From Alligator mississippiensis (Eukaryota; Chordata; Crocodylia; Alligatoridae), in the NCBI RefSeq assembly GCF_030867095.1, contig NC_081824.1, positions 115,390,162 to 115,454,161 on the forward strand: 64,000 nt of DNA, given 5' to 3'. The notes beneath the pieces were generated by a model. The model was given only the letters and a program-made list of their open reading frames with translations. It ran no database searches and was not told the origin of the DNA. Made by a program: the position numbers and the translations under genes. Below are positions 47,906 through 60,200 of this stretch, in pieces. Position 1 is the first letter of the stretch, and each line of letters starts with the position of its first letter.

Positions 47906-48031
47906 GGAAAAACAAATTTCAGATAAGTGAGCTAAAGGCATAGGCATTTAAAACTGATAAAAGATCAACGTTAACAATGATTGGGATAGCTGACTTATTT
48001 GATAGTACATTATAGCAAAGAAATATAATGT

Positions 48032-48037
48032 TTTATT
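48032..48037 (-). terminator. Candidate polyadenylation signal, vanin copy 2
   Basis: AATAAA on the minus strand about 112 bp after the stop codon of copy 2. Confidence 0.45.
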
Positions 48038-48148
48038 TATCAAACAAAACACAATTAGAAGTTTCCATGATAGGAATCAAGCAATATAGCAATGGTTAAA
48101 GCATTAAGAGAGAAACATATTCTGACAAGACTGTAATGGTAGATAGCC

Positions 48149-48280
48149 TCAAATATAGCCATATAGGGAAGCTTGCTGTGGTTGTGGGGGATCCTTTTCA
48201 TACCACCTCCCAAAAAGTGTCACTGTGATGACTGGTTCAGATATTCCATGATGACTAACCAAACGCCCATCACTTAACAC
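48149..48280 (-). CDS. VNN: Vanin copy 2 exon 7 (last)
   Basis: 43 codons plus [33 protein letters not shown], tail [13 protein letters not shown]. Acceptor AATTAG|GTGTTA as in copy 1. No hydrophobic C-terminal segment. Confidence 0.88.
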   Translation of the reverse strand: MLSDGRLVSHHGISEPVITVTLFGRWYEKDPPQPQQASLYGYI

Positions 48281-51200
48281 CTAATTAAAGAAGTTAAAAA
48301 AACACTGTTAATATTATCAGCAGATACAAGAGACATGCATTTAGGATTTAAACTTTAAGCATTTAGAGGACACAGTTTAATACTAGGTGTTTTAGGACTA
48401 CGACATACAAGCCTAATCTCTTCCTAAAAGGGCACCATATACATCTGACTTCCCACCACTAGCAAGTTTTCCTCAGCTTTGCTTTGACTTGGTTGCAATG
48501 ACTTGTTCTGCTCTACTACCAGGCCCAAGAAAAGGCAGACAGAAGCAAATTTCCATACCTGAAATTTTCCTGGTGCCAATTGAACCCCACTGAGCAAAAC
48601 CTCCGGAAAGACATATTTAGTGCCAAATGTGCCACTGAGGGAAAATGCCTCAAACCTTGTCTGAGCAGTAGCCACTGGCTGCCCACAAGTTTTCAAGTCC
48701 GAGTTCTTACATTTCACCAGCGTGCATATCTATGGGGAAGGGAAGAGATTTTAGGAGAAATTTAATGTAAAAAGAGAGCTGTGCTTTTACTAGCAAAACA
48801 AGACTTTATTTTCTTCAAAACAAAACAACTTCATAGGAGTGAGAGGGGCCTTCTGAGTCACCAAGTTCAGTCCCATGCTATCATAAATCACCTCACAAAG
48901 TATTAAGCAACATCCTAAAACTGGTTAGCTTGTTTGTCCCCACTATCTCAACTGGAAAGCCGTTCCAGATGTCATTGCTCTAACATTTAGGAACCTCCTG
49001 CTAATTTCCAGCCTAAATAGTTCTCTCTGCTCCTCTGCCCTTTCCTCATCTCAGTACACAAAGACAGCAACTCCCTTCGGCCAGCTAGCAAGGAGAAATT
49101 GGCTATGGTTTTTTTGGTCTCTCCAGATTCAGCTGCCTACCCATCAGGGACTTCTGCTCCTGTTTTCTCTCCCCATTTGTCCCATTCCATCCTCACATGA
49201 TTCAATTCCTCCACCCCCTTTTTAGTTTCTCTCTCAAGACGACTTCTACAACTCTTCCCCTTCCACGCTGTAGCAGAGAGTTTTTTATGTGGAAAATTAA
49301 GATGGGTTCATTGACAAAGGACTCAAGCACGTAAGTAAAGGAGATATAGCACACTCTCCTGTCTCAGTAGAGTTTTGGTATCCTTTACAGGCTCTGAAGG
49401 CCGGGTTCTGAGCAACCTATTAGGCATCTGAGTGGCTTTAGGTACCTAAGTGCAATTCCATTCCACCCTGTTTAAGTCCTGGAAAATTCATTAATGCATG
49501 TATTTCAATAACATACCTTCATCTAATCCTTCAGATTGAGTCACAAAAAGCAGAGAGGAGGAAGAAGATCCACTCACGCAGAGGAAGAAGAGGATCCATT
49601 CATCTGCTTTAGCTATTTTTCAGGGACTTGAGTAGGGTGGGACACAATTGCACTTAGGCACCCAAGTCCTCTTAGCCTGTAGGCACCCAAGTGTCTATTA
49701 GAAGATAATACGGCCCTTAATGACAAAATCACTTGGTGTATTTCTGGAGATCTATGGGAAATTCGGAGCCAGTAACATCCACACAATAAAGACATTGCCA
49801 CAATTGACCTGTTTGTGTGACAGCCGCAGCAAAGAGTTTGGAATGAGTATGGAAAATAAGTTATCCTTTCATTCACAGACATACAACCTTCAGGTCAAGG
49901 TCAGTGTACATTGGAAGGCAATGGGAGGAAACATGAACTATGATGCCCTGTTTAGTGGAATAATACACAACTTCGGTTCACAGTCTTGTTCACTGGGTGA
50001 CTTTCGCATGAATAAAAATAAATGTATCATGTGAACTAAAAAGGACGTGAATTTTATTAGAGATTTATAAATGTATACATTTATAAATGGACTACAAATT
50101 TATAAATGTATACATTTATAAATGTATAAATGGAATCCAAAGTTAAATGATACTTTGCACCCACTGGTATGGGAAATGAATATTGGCAGGTAGAAGAAAG
50201 TAAATAGACTATTTGCACATTCAGTGACTTTGATAAAAATACAAAGGATGTTCCCTGCTACATGACATGGCTTTAAGCAAACTAACTCCTCCAGACAGAT
50301 AGCACTTGATAGTAAATAATTGCTTTCCTCAAGTTTTATCAACACAGTAAGACATTGTTAGTAAAACTTGGCTATATTATATTACATACTAGCCAAAGTA
50401 CCTGGCTTTGAATGGGTTGCAGTAATCAAATTTTAATGTTTTATAAATAAAAAATTTTCATTCTATCTTATTTGCCTCTAGTAATAAACTGTGTGTATGT
50501 GTTTAGTTTTGTACCTTATTTTACTTGTGTGATACAGCTTGACACTGTAAGTTTTTGGTCATACCAAAAGCCTATAGAAGTTGAACATTTAAATGTATTA
50601 AACAACTGAATTGTAAGGTAGAATTATTTATTTACTTCGTAAGGCTTTAGCATAGCACTGAGTATTTCACATCACATTTTTCTATCCCAGTTTATGACGG
50701 TGTTTGACACTTTTTTATCTGTGTAGAGCTTCAGGATAGACAATGTTGCATGTTTTGTCATCTGGTGCCAAGATGAAAAGTTTTTTGCCATTGCCAACTC
50801 TGGAACAACCAACATAGAGTTGGCCATGAGAAAAGCATGGGCTTCACAGGTTGAGGCCAACAACTTTGAGTGATTGTCCCTGTGCCTTGTTGATGTCCAT
50901 GGCAAAACTGAGGCAGATCAGGAATGGGAGCTATTTAAATTGAAATGGCAGGTCAGAGGGAATGATTGGAATGCATGGAATGAAGACTTTCTGTCTCGCT
51001 GCATAGCCAGTCATGATGGTGGCTTCAATGACATGTGACATGAGCTTCTTGACAGCCAATTGTGTTCCATTGCAGAGTGCTGATGGGTCCAGATTCCTGA
51101 GAAGAATGATGGGTGCACCAATCTTGAGCTCCAGATTGTGTGAAGGCACACCTGGTGGTTCGAGAGACTTGAGAAATTCTGTTGTATAGTTAACTGCCTC

Positions 51201-54200
51201 ATAGGTGTCTGGGACAGTGTCCACTGACTTGTATTTTTGCACAGTGCCAGGCAATTGAGAAAGAAAGTCTTTGTTTATGGTATTGACCACATCATTTTGT
51301 GATGCCAGGATGGCTTTTTGGCATAGCCACTTGTGGTTATGGAAGTGATGTGCAACATTTGGAAAAACTGCCTTTTTCGGCATCAGCTTTGGTTCCATGT
51401 GGAATGACTGGCAGTGTCTGTCGAAAATCCCTAGCCAACACCAGTCACTCCTCCCATTGTTTTGTCATTATGTCGAAGATCTTGGAGGGTGCGATCAAAA
51501 GCCTCTAAAGCAGCTTTGTGAGACATTGTGCACTTATCCCAGACAATGAGCTGACACTCGTGCAGGACCTTTGCTTTGCCAGTGCCCCAGCAATGTTGCA
51601 GGTTGGTGCCTCTGCACTTGCCAGATTTAAGGGCAACTGGAAGGCTGAATGAGCTGTTCTTCCTCCTGTCAACAGTGTGGCAGCAATGCCTGATGATGCC
51701 ACTGCAAGGACTGGATTTTGGCCAAAAGAATATCAAGGAGAAAAGTTTTCCCAGTTCCACCTGGAGCATCCAGAAAGAAGATGCCACCACTGTCATTGAA
51801 AACTGCTTGAGTAATCTTGTTGAAAGCTTCTCTTGCAGACTTGGCTCATTATCTTGTATGTATTTAGTAATCTGGTCAATGTTGTAGTTGGTCTTCCTGA
51901 AAATGTAATTTATGAGCTCATTATCATTGTCTCGTTGTGGGGCAGGAAGGCCACAAGTTTTGAGGTCAGAGCCATCCAAAGCCTTGATCTTGTCCTCAGT
52001 GATAATGAGAGCTTGATTGAAGATGTCATCACTGTAGTCCAGTTCAAGGTTTGGATTTTGCACTCATGCTGGATGCAAAATATCCTGTGCCAGATTTTCC
52101 TTGTGGTTGTCCCATAGTTGCTAAGGATTTGACATGGCACATGTCTGCAGCATGATGGCAAACAGCATCCATGGTGACTGAGTTGCAGCTGCCTCTTCCA
52201 ATGTGCTGTTCCAGTGTGTATTGTCCTCCATGAGTCCTCTGAGCTGGCAAGCCTCTTTGTAAGTTTCACAGATTGTAGCATCCACTGTTCCCAAGTCCTC
52301 AAATCATGTTGGACCTGTGACCTCATGCAGAAGCAGTCTCAGGTAAAAGCATTCAAAATTGTTTGGATTCACAGTGTACACATGGCCAAGTGCATCACTG
52401 GCTTTGATGTCTGGCTGGTCTGGCATATTTTGTCCTGATTTGCGGCAGGCCGACTCTTTGGTGCCAACATTCTATATGTAGTACCTGATGGTATGGGTAC
52501 CTGATGATACAACAGTGTCTAAGTGAGTTCATCATCCCTGCAGAGATTGAAGAAAGCAGTGAGAATTGTGTCTTGTGGAACTTGGGTGTGCTCATGTGCA
52601 TTTTCCTCAGTGAAGTACACTCTTTGGCCATGCTCAAGTTGCACACTGAGATTCATAGATGTTAGGATCGGAAGGGACCTCAATAGATCATCGAGTCCGA
52701 CCCCCTGCATAAGCAGGAAAGAGTGCTGGGTCTAGATGACCCCAGCTAGATGCTCATCTAACCTCCTCTTGAAGACCCCCAGGGTAGGGGAGAGCACCAC
52801 CTCCCTTGGGAGCCCGTTCCAGACCTTGGCCACTCGAACTGTGAAGAAGTTCTTCCTAATGTCCAATCTAAATCTGCTCTCTGCTAGCTTGTGGCCATTA
52901 TTTCTTGTAACCCCCGGGGGCACCTTGGTGAATAAATACTCACCAATTCCCTTCTGTGCCCCCGTGATGAACTTATAGGCGGCCACAAGGTCGCCTCTCA
53001 ACCTTCTCTTGCGGAGGCTGAAAAGGTCCAGGTTCTCTAGTCTCTCCTCGTAGGGCTTGGACTGCAGGCCCTTAACCATACGAGTGGCCCTTCTCTGGAC
53101 CCTCTCCAGGTTATCCGCATCCCTCTTGAATTGCGGCGCCCAGAATTGCACGCAGTACTCCAACTGCGGTCTGACCAGCGCCCGATAGAGGGGAAGTATC
53201 ACCTCCTTGGACCTATTTGTCATGCATCTGCTGATGCACGATAAAGTGCCATTGGCTTTTTTGATGGCTTCGTCACACTGCCGGCTCATGTTCATCTTGG
53301 AGTCCACTAGGACTCCAAGATCCCTTTCCACTTCCGTGCCACCCAGCAGGTCATTTCCTAGGCTGTAGATGTGCTGGACATTTTTCCTCCCTAGGTGCAG
53401 CACTTTGCATTTCTCCTTGTTGAACTGCATTCTGTTGTTTTCTGCCCACTTGTCCAACCTGTCCAGATCTGTTTGCAGCTGTTCCCTGCCCTCCAGCGTA
53501 TCTACATCTCCCCATAGCTTTGTGTCATCTGCAGACTTGGACAGAGTACATTTGACTCCCTCGTCCAAGTCACTGATGAAGACATTAAAGAGTATCGGTC
53601 CAAAGACCGAGCCCTGCAGGACCCCACTGCCCACACCCTTCCAGGTCAAAGCCGACCCATCCACCACGACTTTCTGGGTGCGACCCTCCAGCCAATTCGC
53701 CACCTACCGAACTGTGTAGTCATCCAAGTCACAGCCTCTTAACTTGTTCACCAGTATGGGGTGGGATACCGTATCGAAGGCCTTCCTGAAGTCTAAGTAT
53801 ACGACATCCACCCCTCCTCCTGTGTCCAGGCGTTTTGTAACCTGGTCATAAAAAGAGACTAGATTGGTCAGGCACGATCTGCCTGCCACGAACCTGTGCT
53901 GATTTCCCCTCAGCATAATTTGTCCTGCCGGGCTCTCACAAATGTGAGCCTTGATAATTTTTTCAAAGACTTTGCCAAGGATGGAGGTGAGACTCACTGG
54001 CCTATAGTTGCCCGGGTCCTCCTTCCTCCCCTTTTTGAAAATGGGGACCACATTGGCCCTTTTCCAGTCCTCCGGGACTTGGCCCGTGCGCCACGAGAGT
54101 TCAAATATTCCCACCAGTGGCTCTGCAATGATGTCGGCCAGTGCCTTCAGCACCCTTGGATGGAGCTCATCCGGGCCTGCCGACTTAAAGGCATCCAGTT

Positions 54201-57200
54201 CTTCCAAGTGACTCTGCACCATCTCAGGGTCTACGCATGGAAGTCTGGCACCTTGCTGCTGCCTTTCTACAACCCCAGTGAGAGATGAAGCACTGTGGGA
54301 TGTCACTCATGAATTGGGAAGTTCAGGATCCTCCAGATGACTTCACTGGTGCTGATGCATCTCCCCAATTCATATTGCCAAACCTCATCATGCACAGTCT
54401 CATCCCTTGTGAAGCCAAACACAGCCATGTCAGATCCTTTGTTGACATACTTGCAGACATATTTGATCGATTTCACAGAGTGGCAGTACTCAGCATTGAT
54501 GTGTGCATTGAAGAGTCATGAGAGGAGTGGACAGTATGGAAAAATCCATCTGTTGTCCACTTGAACCTCAGAACTATGAACTTTGATGGTTGTTGTGAAT
54601 CCACCGCTTTCTGGTTTTCTCCAATGATATAGTGAGTATCCATCTTGTCCAGTCTGTCTCTTTCAGAAGATCATGTGGGAACCTATTTGTGCATTTATTA
54701 TCTTTCATGCATGGTGAGTTTGGATTGATGCTTCCACAGGGACCACACACCATCTGTGTTATGACAATGCTGAACAGAAGTGGATCAATTTCTGGATCTG
54801 GAAGTTCATCGCTGATGATGTAATCCACTCTGTGGACATGAAGTTCATCCTGAAGCCACAGCAGAATGTGGGCATGTGGCAGGCCACGCTTTTGCAGCTC
54901 AGTTGTGTACATGTAGCACTGAATGGCTCCAAAAATCTTTCCCTTGTTGATGAGATTCATCAATGCCTTCACTTTTTGTCAGAATACTCTTGCCAGCAAA
55001 TCATGCCAATCCTGTGGTTTTTGGCCTGGCATCAGTTCATTAGCCACTTCTGCCCAAGCTGGGTTGGAGGTGAAGGTAATGAAGAGATCAGGGTGGCCAT
55101 AGTTTTGCACATATGTCGTGGCATCCTGAGCACGCTCATGCATGTAGCGAGGCCCACCTGTGAAACTGGAAGGCAAGATGACCAATTGGCCAACATTGGC
55201 AGCATCTCCATCATTGTTCATGGCATCCCTGAGGTGAATATAGTTTTTAACTCAAAGTTTCTTTTGGTTCATTTGAATGAATCTCAACCTTTCTGCTTCA
55301 GTTTTGGCATACGTGTCCACAGCAAATTGGTGGAAGAGATCTTTGCATCACAAGATGTGATTGAAACTTCTAGCTCACAGCATCATCCTGCAGGCATAAA
55401 AGTCCATGGCAGAAATCTTCTTTTGAGTTGGCAGCCCTGTTGCTGGGTTTGTTTGTCTCAGTTCAAAATGGTAGCCATCATCACCCTGCCGGAAAATTAG
55501 TGGATACTGAAGTGCATCATATGATTGGTGTGTATCAGCAATTCTTTGGAGGGAGTTGTTCCTGAGTTCCAACACAATGTCTCGATTGCCATGTTGCTCA
55601 CCAGCCAGAATGACAGCTACTTCTAATGTTGTGGGTGCAATGAAGCCACTCATGCTCACCAGCAGTTTTGTCTGCTTGAATGACAACATTGTACTCTGAA
55701 GTCATCTTCTCCATGGCACACTTGAAACTGTGAACATAGTTGTTTTCCTTTTGGAGCATGTCTTGCAACAAATGACATTGTTGTAACGCTGCTCAGCCTG
55801 CTTTGTATTGTCACCCATGAAGTAGATCTGCAGCAATTTGGGCTCTTCATTTAGGAATGGTATCAGACTGCCAATCCGATCATAAACCTGGCCCTGCACT
55901 TTAAATGTGTGCATGTAGCCAGATTCTCTCATGTCTTTGTGGTGCCAAAAGATGTTGTTTGGAAGCATGAGTTATATCTTTGAATGTTGTTTTGGAAATG
56001 ATGTGTATCTGGAGTGTTGCCTGTCAACAATGTGTAAAGGAGCTCAGAAGAATTATTCATTTGGGGCAGTTGGACCTTGCCAATGTTGCAGCATATCCCT
56101 GGAGCTTCTCCTTTCCATCTCATTGCAAAGCACTGGCTGCAAGAAGTCACCATTGAGCTAATTGCAACTAATGGATCAGAAGCATAATCTAAGGCTGGAT
56201 TATAGAACAATGCAGAGTTTTCTTTTTCCATCCTGGCTGTAGCCATTGCTGCTCTGTTTGTTTCTTGTCTTGTAACCTGCTGTGCAGGAGTCTCAGTTGC
56301 TCTGGATGCAGCCATTGCTGCTCTGTTTGTTTGTCATCTTACAACTTGCTGCTCTGGAGTCTCAGCTGCTCTAGCTGCAGCTTTTGCAAGTTGATTTTTG
56401 GCAAGTTTGCTTCTTGTGGATTGCCTTATAGGGAATGCCTCTCACAACCTCCTAATCAGTCCCTGAGAAGGTCCAGTACAGTTTTCTCCCTGCACCTTTC
56501 TTAAGCCCTCACTCCTCCTGCAGGTGCTCCCAGGTCCTGTTAACCAGTCCCAACCACAGTCCTTAGGGGAATACTCCTAAATGTGGAGCCTTCTCCAGCT
56601 GTAACAGTTGACCCTGGCCAGGATCTTTGAGCTTTGCTAAAGAATGGTTTGCACATACAAATTTATTCTGCTTCCTGGGGCTGACCTGTCACAGGGGGTT
56701 ATGCAGTATAGATTAAAAGATGGGTGAAATTTTTTTGAGCCAAATAAAAAAATAGCACCCACGTGCATACCCCCAGGTATGCATCCTCTTAGTACGCATG
56801 CAAAGTTTCAGGTCTCTAGGTATCATGGCCTTGGAGTTATGGCACTGACACACACATAGGCCCTTTTATTAATATATAGAAGAGTTAATTGATAATGATG
56901 CTGTAGTTGATGCTCCAGTTGCTTGCTGTGGATTTTATTTGAAAGAGCAGTATTTCTCCAGTTAGCTGCATAGGAGTACACCAGAACTCCAGGTCATCAG
57001 AGAAGGATCTGAGTGGCTCATTCCTAACTCAACAAATACTTCTGAGCTAAGAAGATGATTTCTAGATGATAAATCCAGGTTCTACTGAATTCTTGTCCAG
57101 AAAAGACAAAACTCTTCTCTCAAACAAACTCTGCATTTGTACTCAAGGCTGTTTCAAAATTAATCTTTTTGTCACAAGGGGGAAGTCAATTCATCAGAAA

Positions 57201-60200
57201 TTTCAGCAGCAACTCACCACTCCCAAACAGAGTTGGGGAGGAAAATGTAAGACGCCACCAATGTCCTTTTTGCCTCCCACCAAGCTACTAAAAACAACTT
57301 TCTCTAAGGATGCTTCTTAAAAATAATATGATGTTCCACAGTCCCCAAGAAAGAAGTATTACCTGCAAATAGTATTTTCCTTCAATCACATGAAGCCCAT
57401 CAAAAGCACCTAGCACATATACCTCATCTTTGCGTTTCTCTGCCATTCGGTAGCTCAAATGGCAGCAGAGGTCTTTTTGGCAAACTGTGCAATTTCCTTC
57501 AGGTGTGGTGAGCTCAGTGAAGGTGAAGGGATCAAAGAAAATGACTCCTGGAAAGTCATGTTCATCACTGGAGAATCGTTTGATGCTTGTGGCATATGAA
57601 CTCCAATTGACAGTAGCAGGGTGGGTGGCAGAGAGACGAGGACGTGAATCCAATTCTGCAACTAGGAGGTGACCATCGTCTGTTTCCATATTGTAATGAA
57701 ATGCTCTGGGTCCATCTGGTGCATAAATTCCACTTCCTAGTAATTAGAAACAGAATTTGCAGAGCCATATTTTGTATTGTCCTATTCATTCCCCCCAACT
57801 CCCCCCTATATTATTCTATTACCTTTATATACAATACTATAATAAAAACTTTGCTTTATGAACTTGACTCATTTTTTTTACTTTTCCTAGTAGGTGTATA
57901 AGTTGCCTAGTGTCTCTGCAGAGAAAGTGGGCTGGATTTCCTGTTGGGGCTAAGATCTGCTCAACACAGCAGAACAGTGTGGGGTGTTGTCGAGGAATCA
58001 GATTTGGTTCCCTTATTCTTCTGGCCCTTACACAGAAGAGAGTAGGTTGAGGTTTGCTTTAAATTAAGATGAACATGAGCCCCAAAGGACCAGTCACCAG
58101 TTCTGAACAGCTAGAGGGCCATACTTGTGGAAGTATAGGAATGAGTAGGAGTGGGACTAGACTGGTTTTACATCAGTTCAAAAATCTTTGAGAGGATGGA
58201 AATTAGTGATTGACTAGATACAGACAATTCAAAAAGAGGTACTAGTCCTGCAAACATATGAGCAGAGGGGGTTCCATGGCATATTTATATAATTTTGTGG
58301 AGCCCTCTACTCAGGTGATTTAGCATGCCTAACACGGGAGAGACTATGGCTAGGTACAGACATTACACATAAAATGGTATAAGAGATTAGAAACTGGTTG
58401 AACCCTGTAACAGAACAGAAGTTCAGTGTGCATAGACCAGCTTAAAAATGGCAGAACCTGGTCTAAGATAGACCTGGATGAAAGTAGTATCAGATTTAAT
58501 TGGTTTAGGTTAGTCTGGTCTATCAAACTTCTGTACCAAATCTCCTCCCAACTCAAGTTAGGTTGCAGTCCCCCAACACCCGAGGTATCTTTGTGGCTCT
58601 CCCTCTAACTCCCACTTGCAGGGTGGGCAGGCTAGCCCTGGCCTGCACTCATCTACTCCGGGCAAGTGTGGGGCCGACCCCACCCCACCCCCAGGTTGTC
58701 ACAGAATTAAGGCAGCAAGGCCCCTTTTCCATAGCCCTGTGTCCTGCTTGCATCTATCAGCCAAGCCAATGCAGCTGGGAGTGCGGGGGGAATCATTACC
58801 CTCAGCATAGGTGGCAGAATGCTGAGGCTAATGGGACTTAGCCTCCACAAACATGGTGCAGTGATGGCAGTGGAGAGGGCTACGGAGCAGCCCAGGCACA
58901 GGCTCTGGGCAGCTGCAGCAGGTGGGGAGGCATGGGTGATTGGTGTCACCTGAGTTGGGGGGCACATGCCCCCCCAGCAGCCAGTCAGGTCCCCCCACAG
59001 CTGATCATTCTGGCCAGGAAGCACAAGCACTCCTAGAAGTGCCAGTGGCACTTCACCTGGTGCCCCCACTCCCCAGCCAGTGCTCACAGCGGGGGCACCG
59101 GCACTCCCACCTGCCCCCCTGCCAGTCACCTAAGTGGGGAGTGCTGCCTATCAGGGAGTGCTTGTGCACCCCTGTGCAGCCCCTATGCATCGCCACTGTG
59201 GGGAGGGGTTTCATAGAATGAAAAGTGGAGCATGACTGGGGACTGGCACACAGGAAAGCTCCCGCATGGAGGACACTAAGATAACTGTTTTTGAAAATGC
59301 TAATGGAACAGTTTTCCCACAGCATCTCAGGAAAATTAGGGTGTCAGTTGGGGGCCTCAGCTGCCTGTACACCAATTCCAGGAGCATGGGGAACAAGCAG
59401 GAGGTGCTAGCCCTCTCGCTCTCTAATGGGCAATATGACCTGGTAGGGATCATGGAGACCTAGTGGGACTTCTTGTATGATTTGAGCATAGCCATAGAGG
59501 GTTACACCCTGCACAGAAGGGACTGAGCAGGGAGAAAAGGCAGAGGGGTAGCTCTGCATGGGAGTGAGCAGTACACCTCTCTGGAGGCTGACATTGGCTC
59601 CAAAAATAAGCAGGTTGAAATGCTCTGGGTCAAGCTTTGCTGGAGGGAGCGGAGCAAGATGAGAGAGACCTAACTGTGGTCATTTACTACAGGACACCAA
59701 ACCAAGGGGAGGAGCTTGATCTGGAGTTCTCTCAAGAACTGACAGAGGCCATGCATGCAAGGGACTTGGTTGTCATGGGTGACTTCAATTACCTGGACAT
59801 AGAATGGGAGGAACGCTTGGCCAGGTCAGATCAGTCATGTAGCTTCTTAACTGTAATTAAGGAGCTTTTTCTAGTCTAGGAAGTGCAAGGCCCAACCAGA
59901 GGTACTAGATGTGGTCTTGGCCAAAGGAGATGATCTTGTGTGTGTCTTGAACATTGAGGGTAGCTTGGGTAACAGTGACCATGAGCTCATCAGGTTCACT
60001 GTCTGCTGCAAGGCTGACAAATCAACTAGCAGGATTGAAGTCCTGGACTTCAAAAATGCTGACTTTAACAGGCTTAGGGCATTAGTAGGGGAGGCGAAAC
60101 AGGACCAGGGATGGAAGGCAAACGGGGTGCATGAAGAGTGGTCGTTCTACAGGGACACGATCCCCGAAGCACAAAAGAAAACTGTTCCCATGAAGAGGAA

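Larger units (their letters stand above)
50389..56880 (-). mobile_element. Decayed autonomous Helitron, split by a CR1
   Basis: On the minus strand the 5' end is TCTATATATTAATAAAAGGG (near 56,880). The 3' end at 50,389-50,407 has a short stem AGCCA/TGGCT, then the terminal CTAG followed by host T. Between them are a Rep region and a PIF1-type helicase in the order usual for a rolling-circle Helitron transposase. Many frame changes show it is dead, although most motifs can still be read. It lies in intron 5 of vanin copy 2, on the gene's strand, and is interrupted by a CR1 at 52,651-54,276. The exact 5' base is uncertain by a few bases. Confidence 0.88.

Noticed and set aside
54832-55500. 222-codon plus-strand frame
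   Set aside because: It is the antisense of the Helitron Rep region, whose minus-strand motifs are clear.
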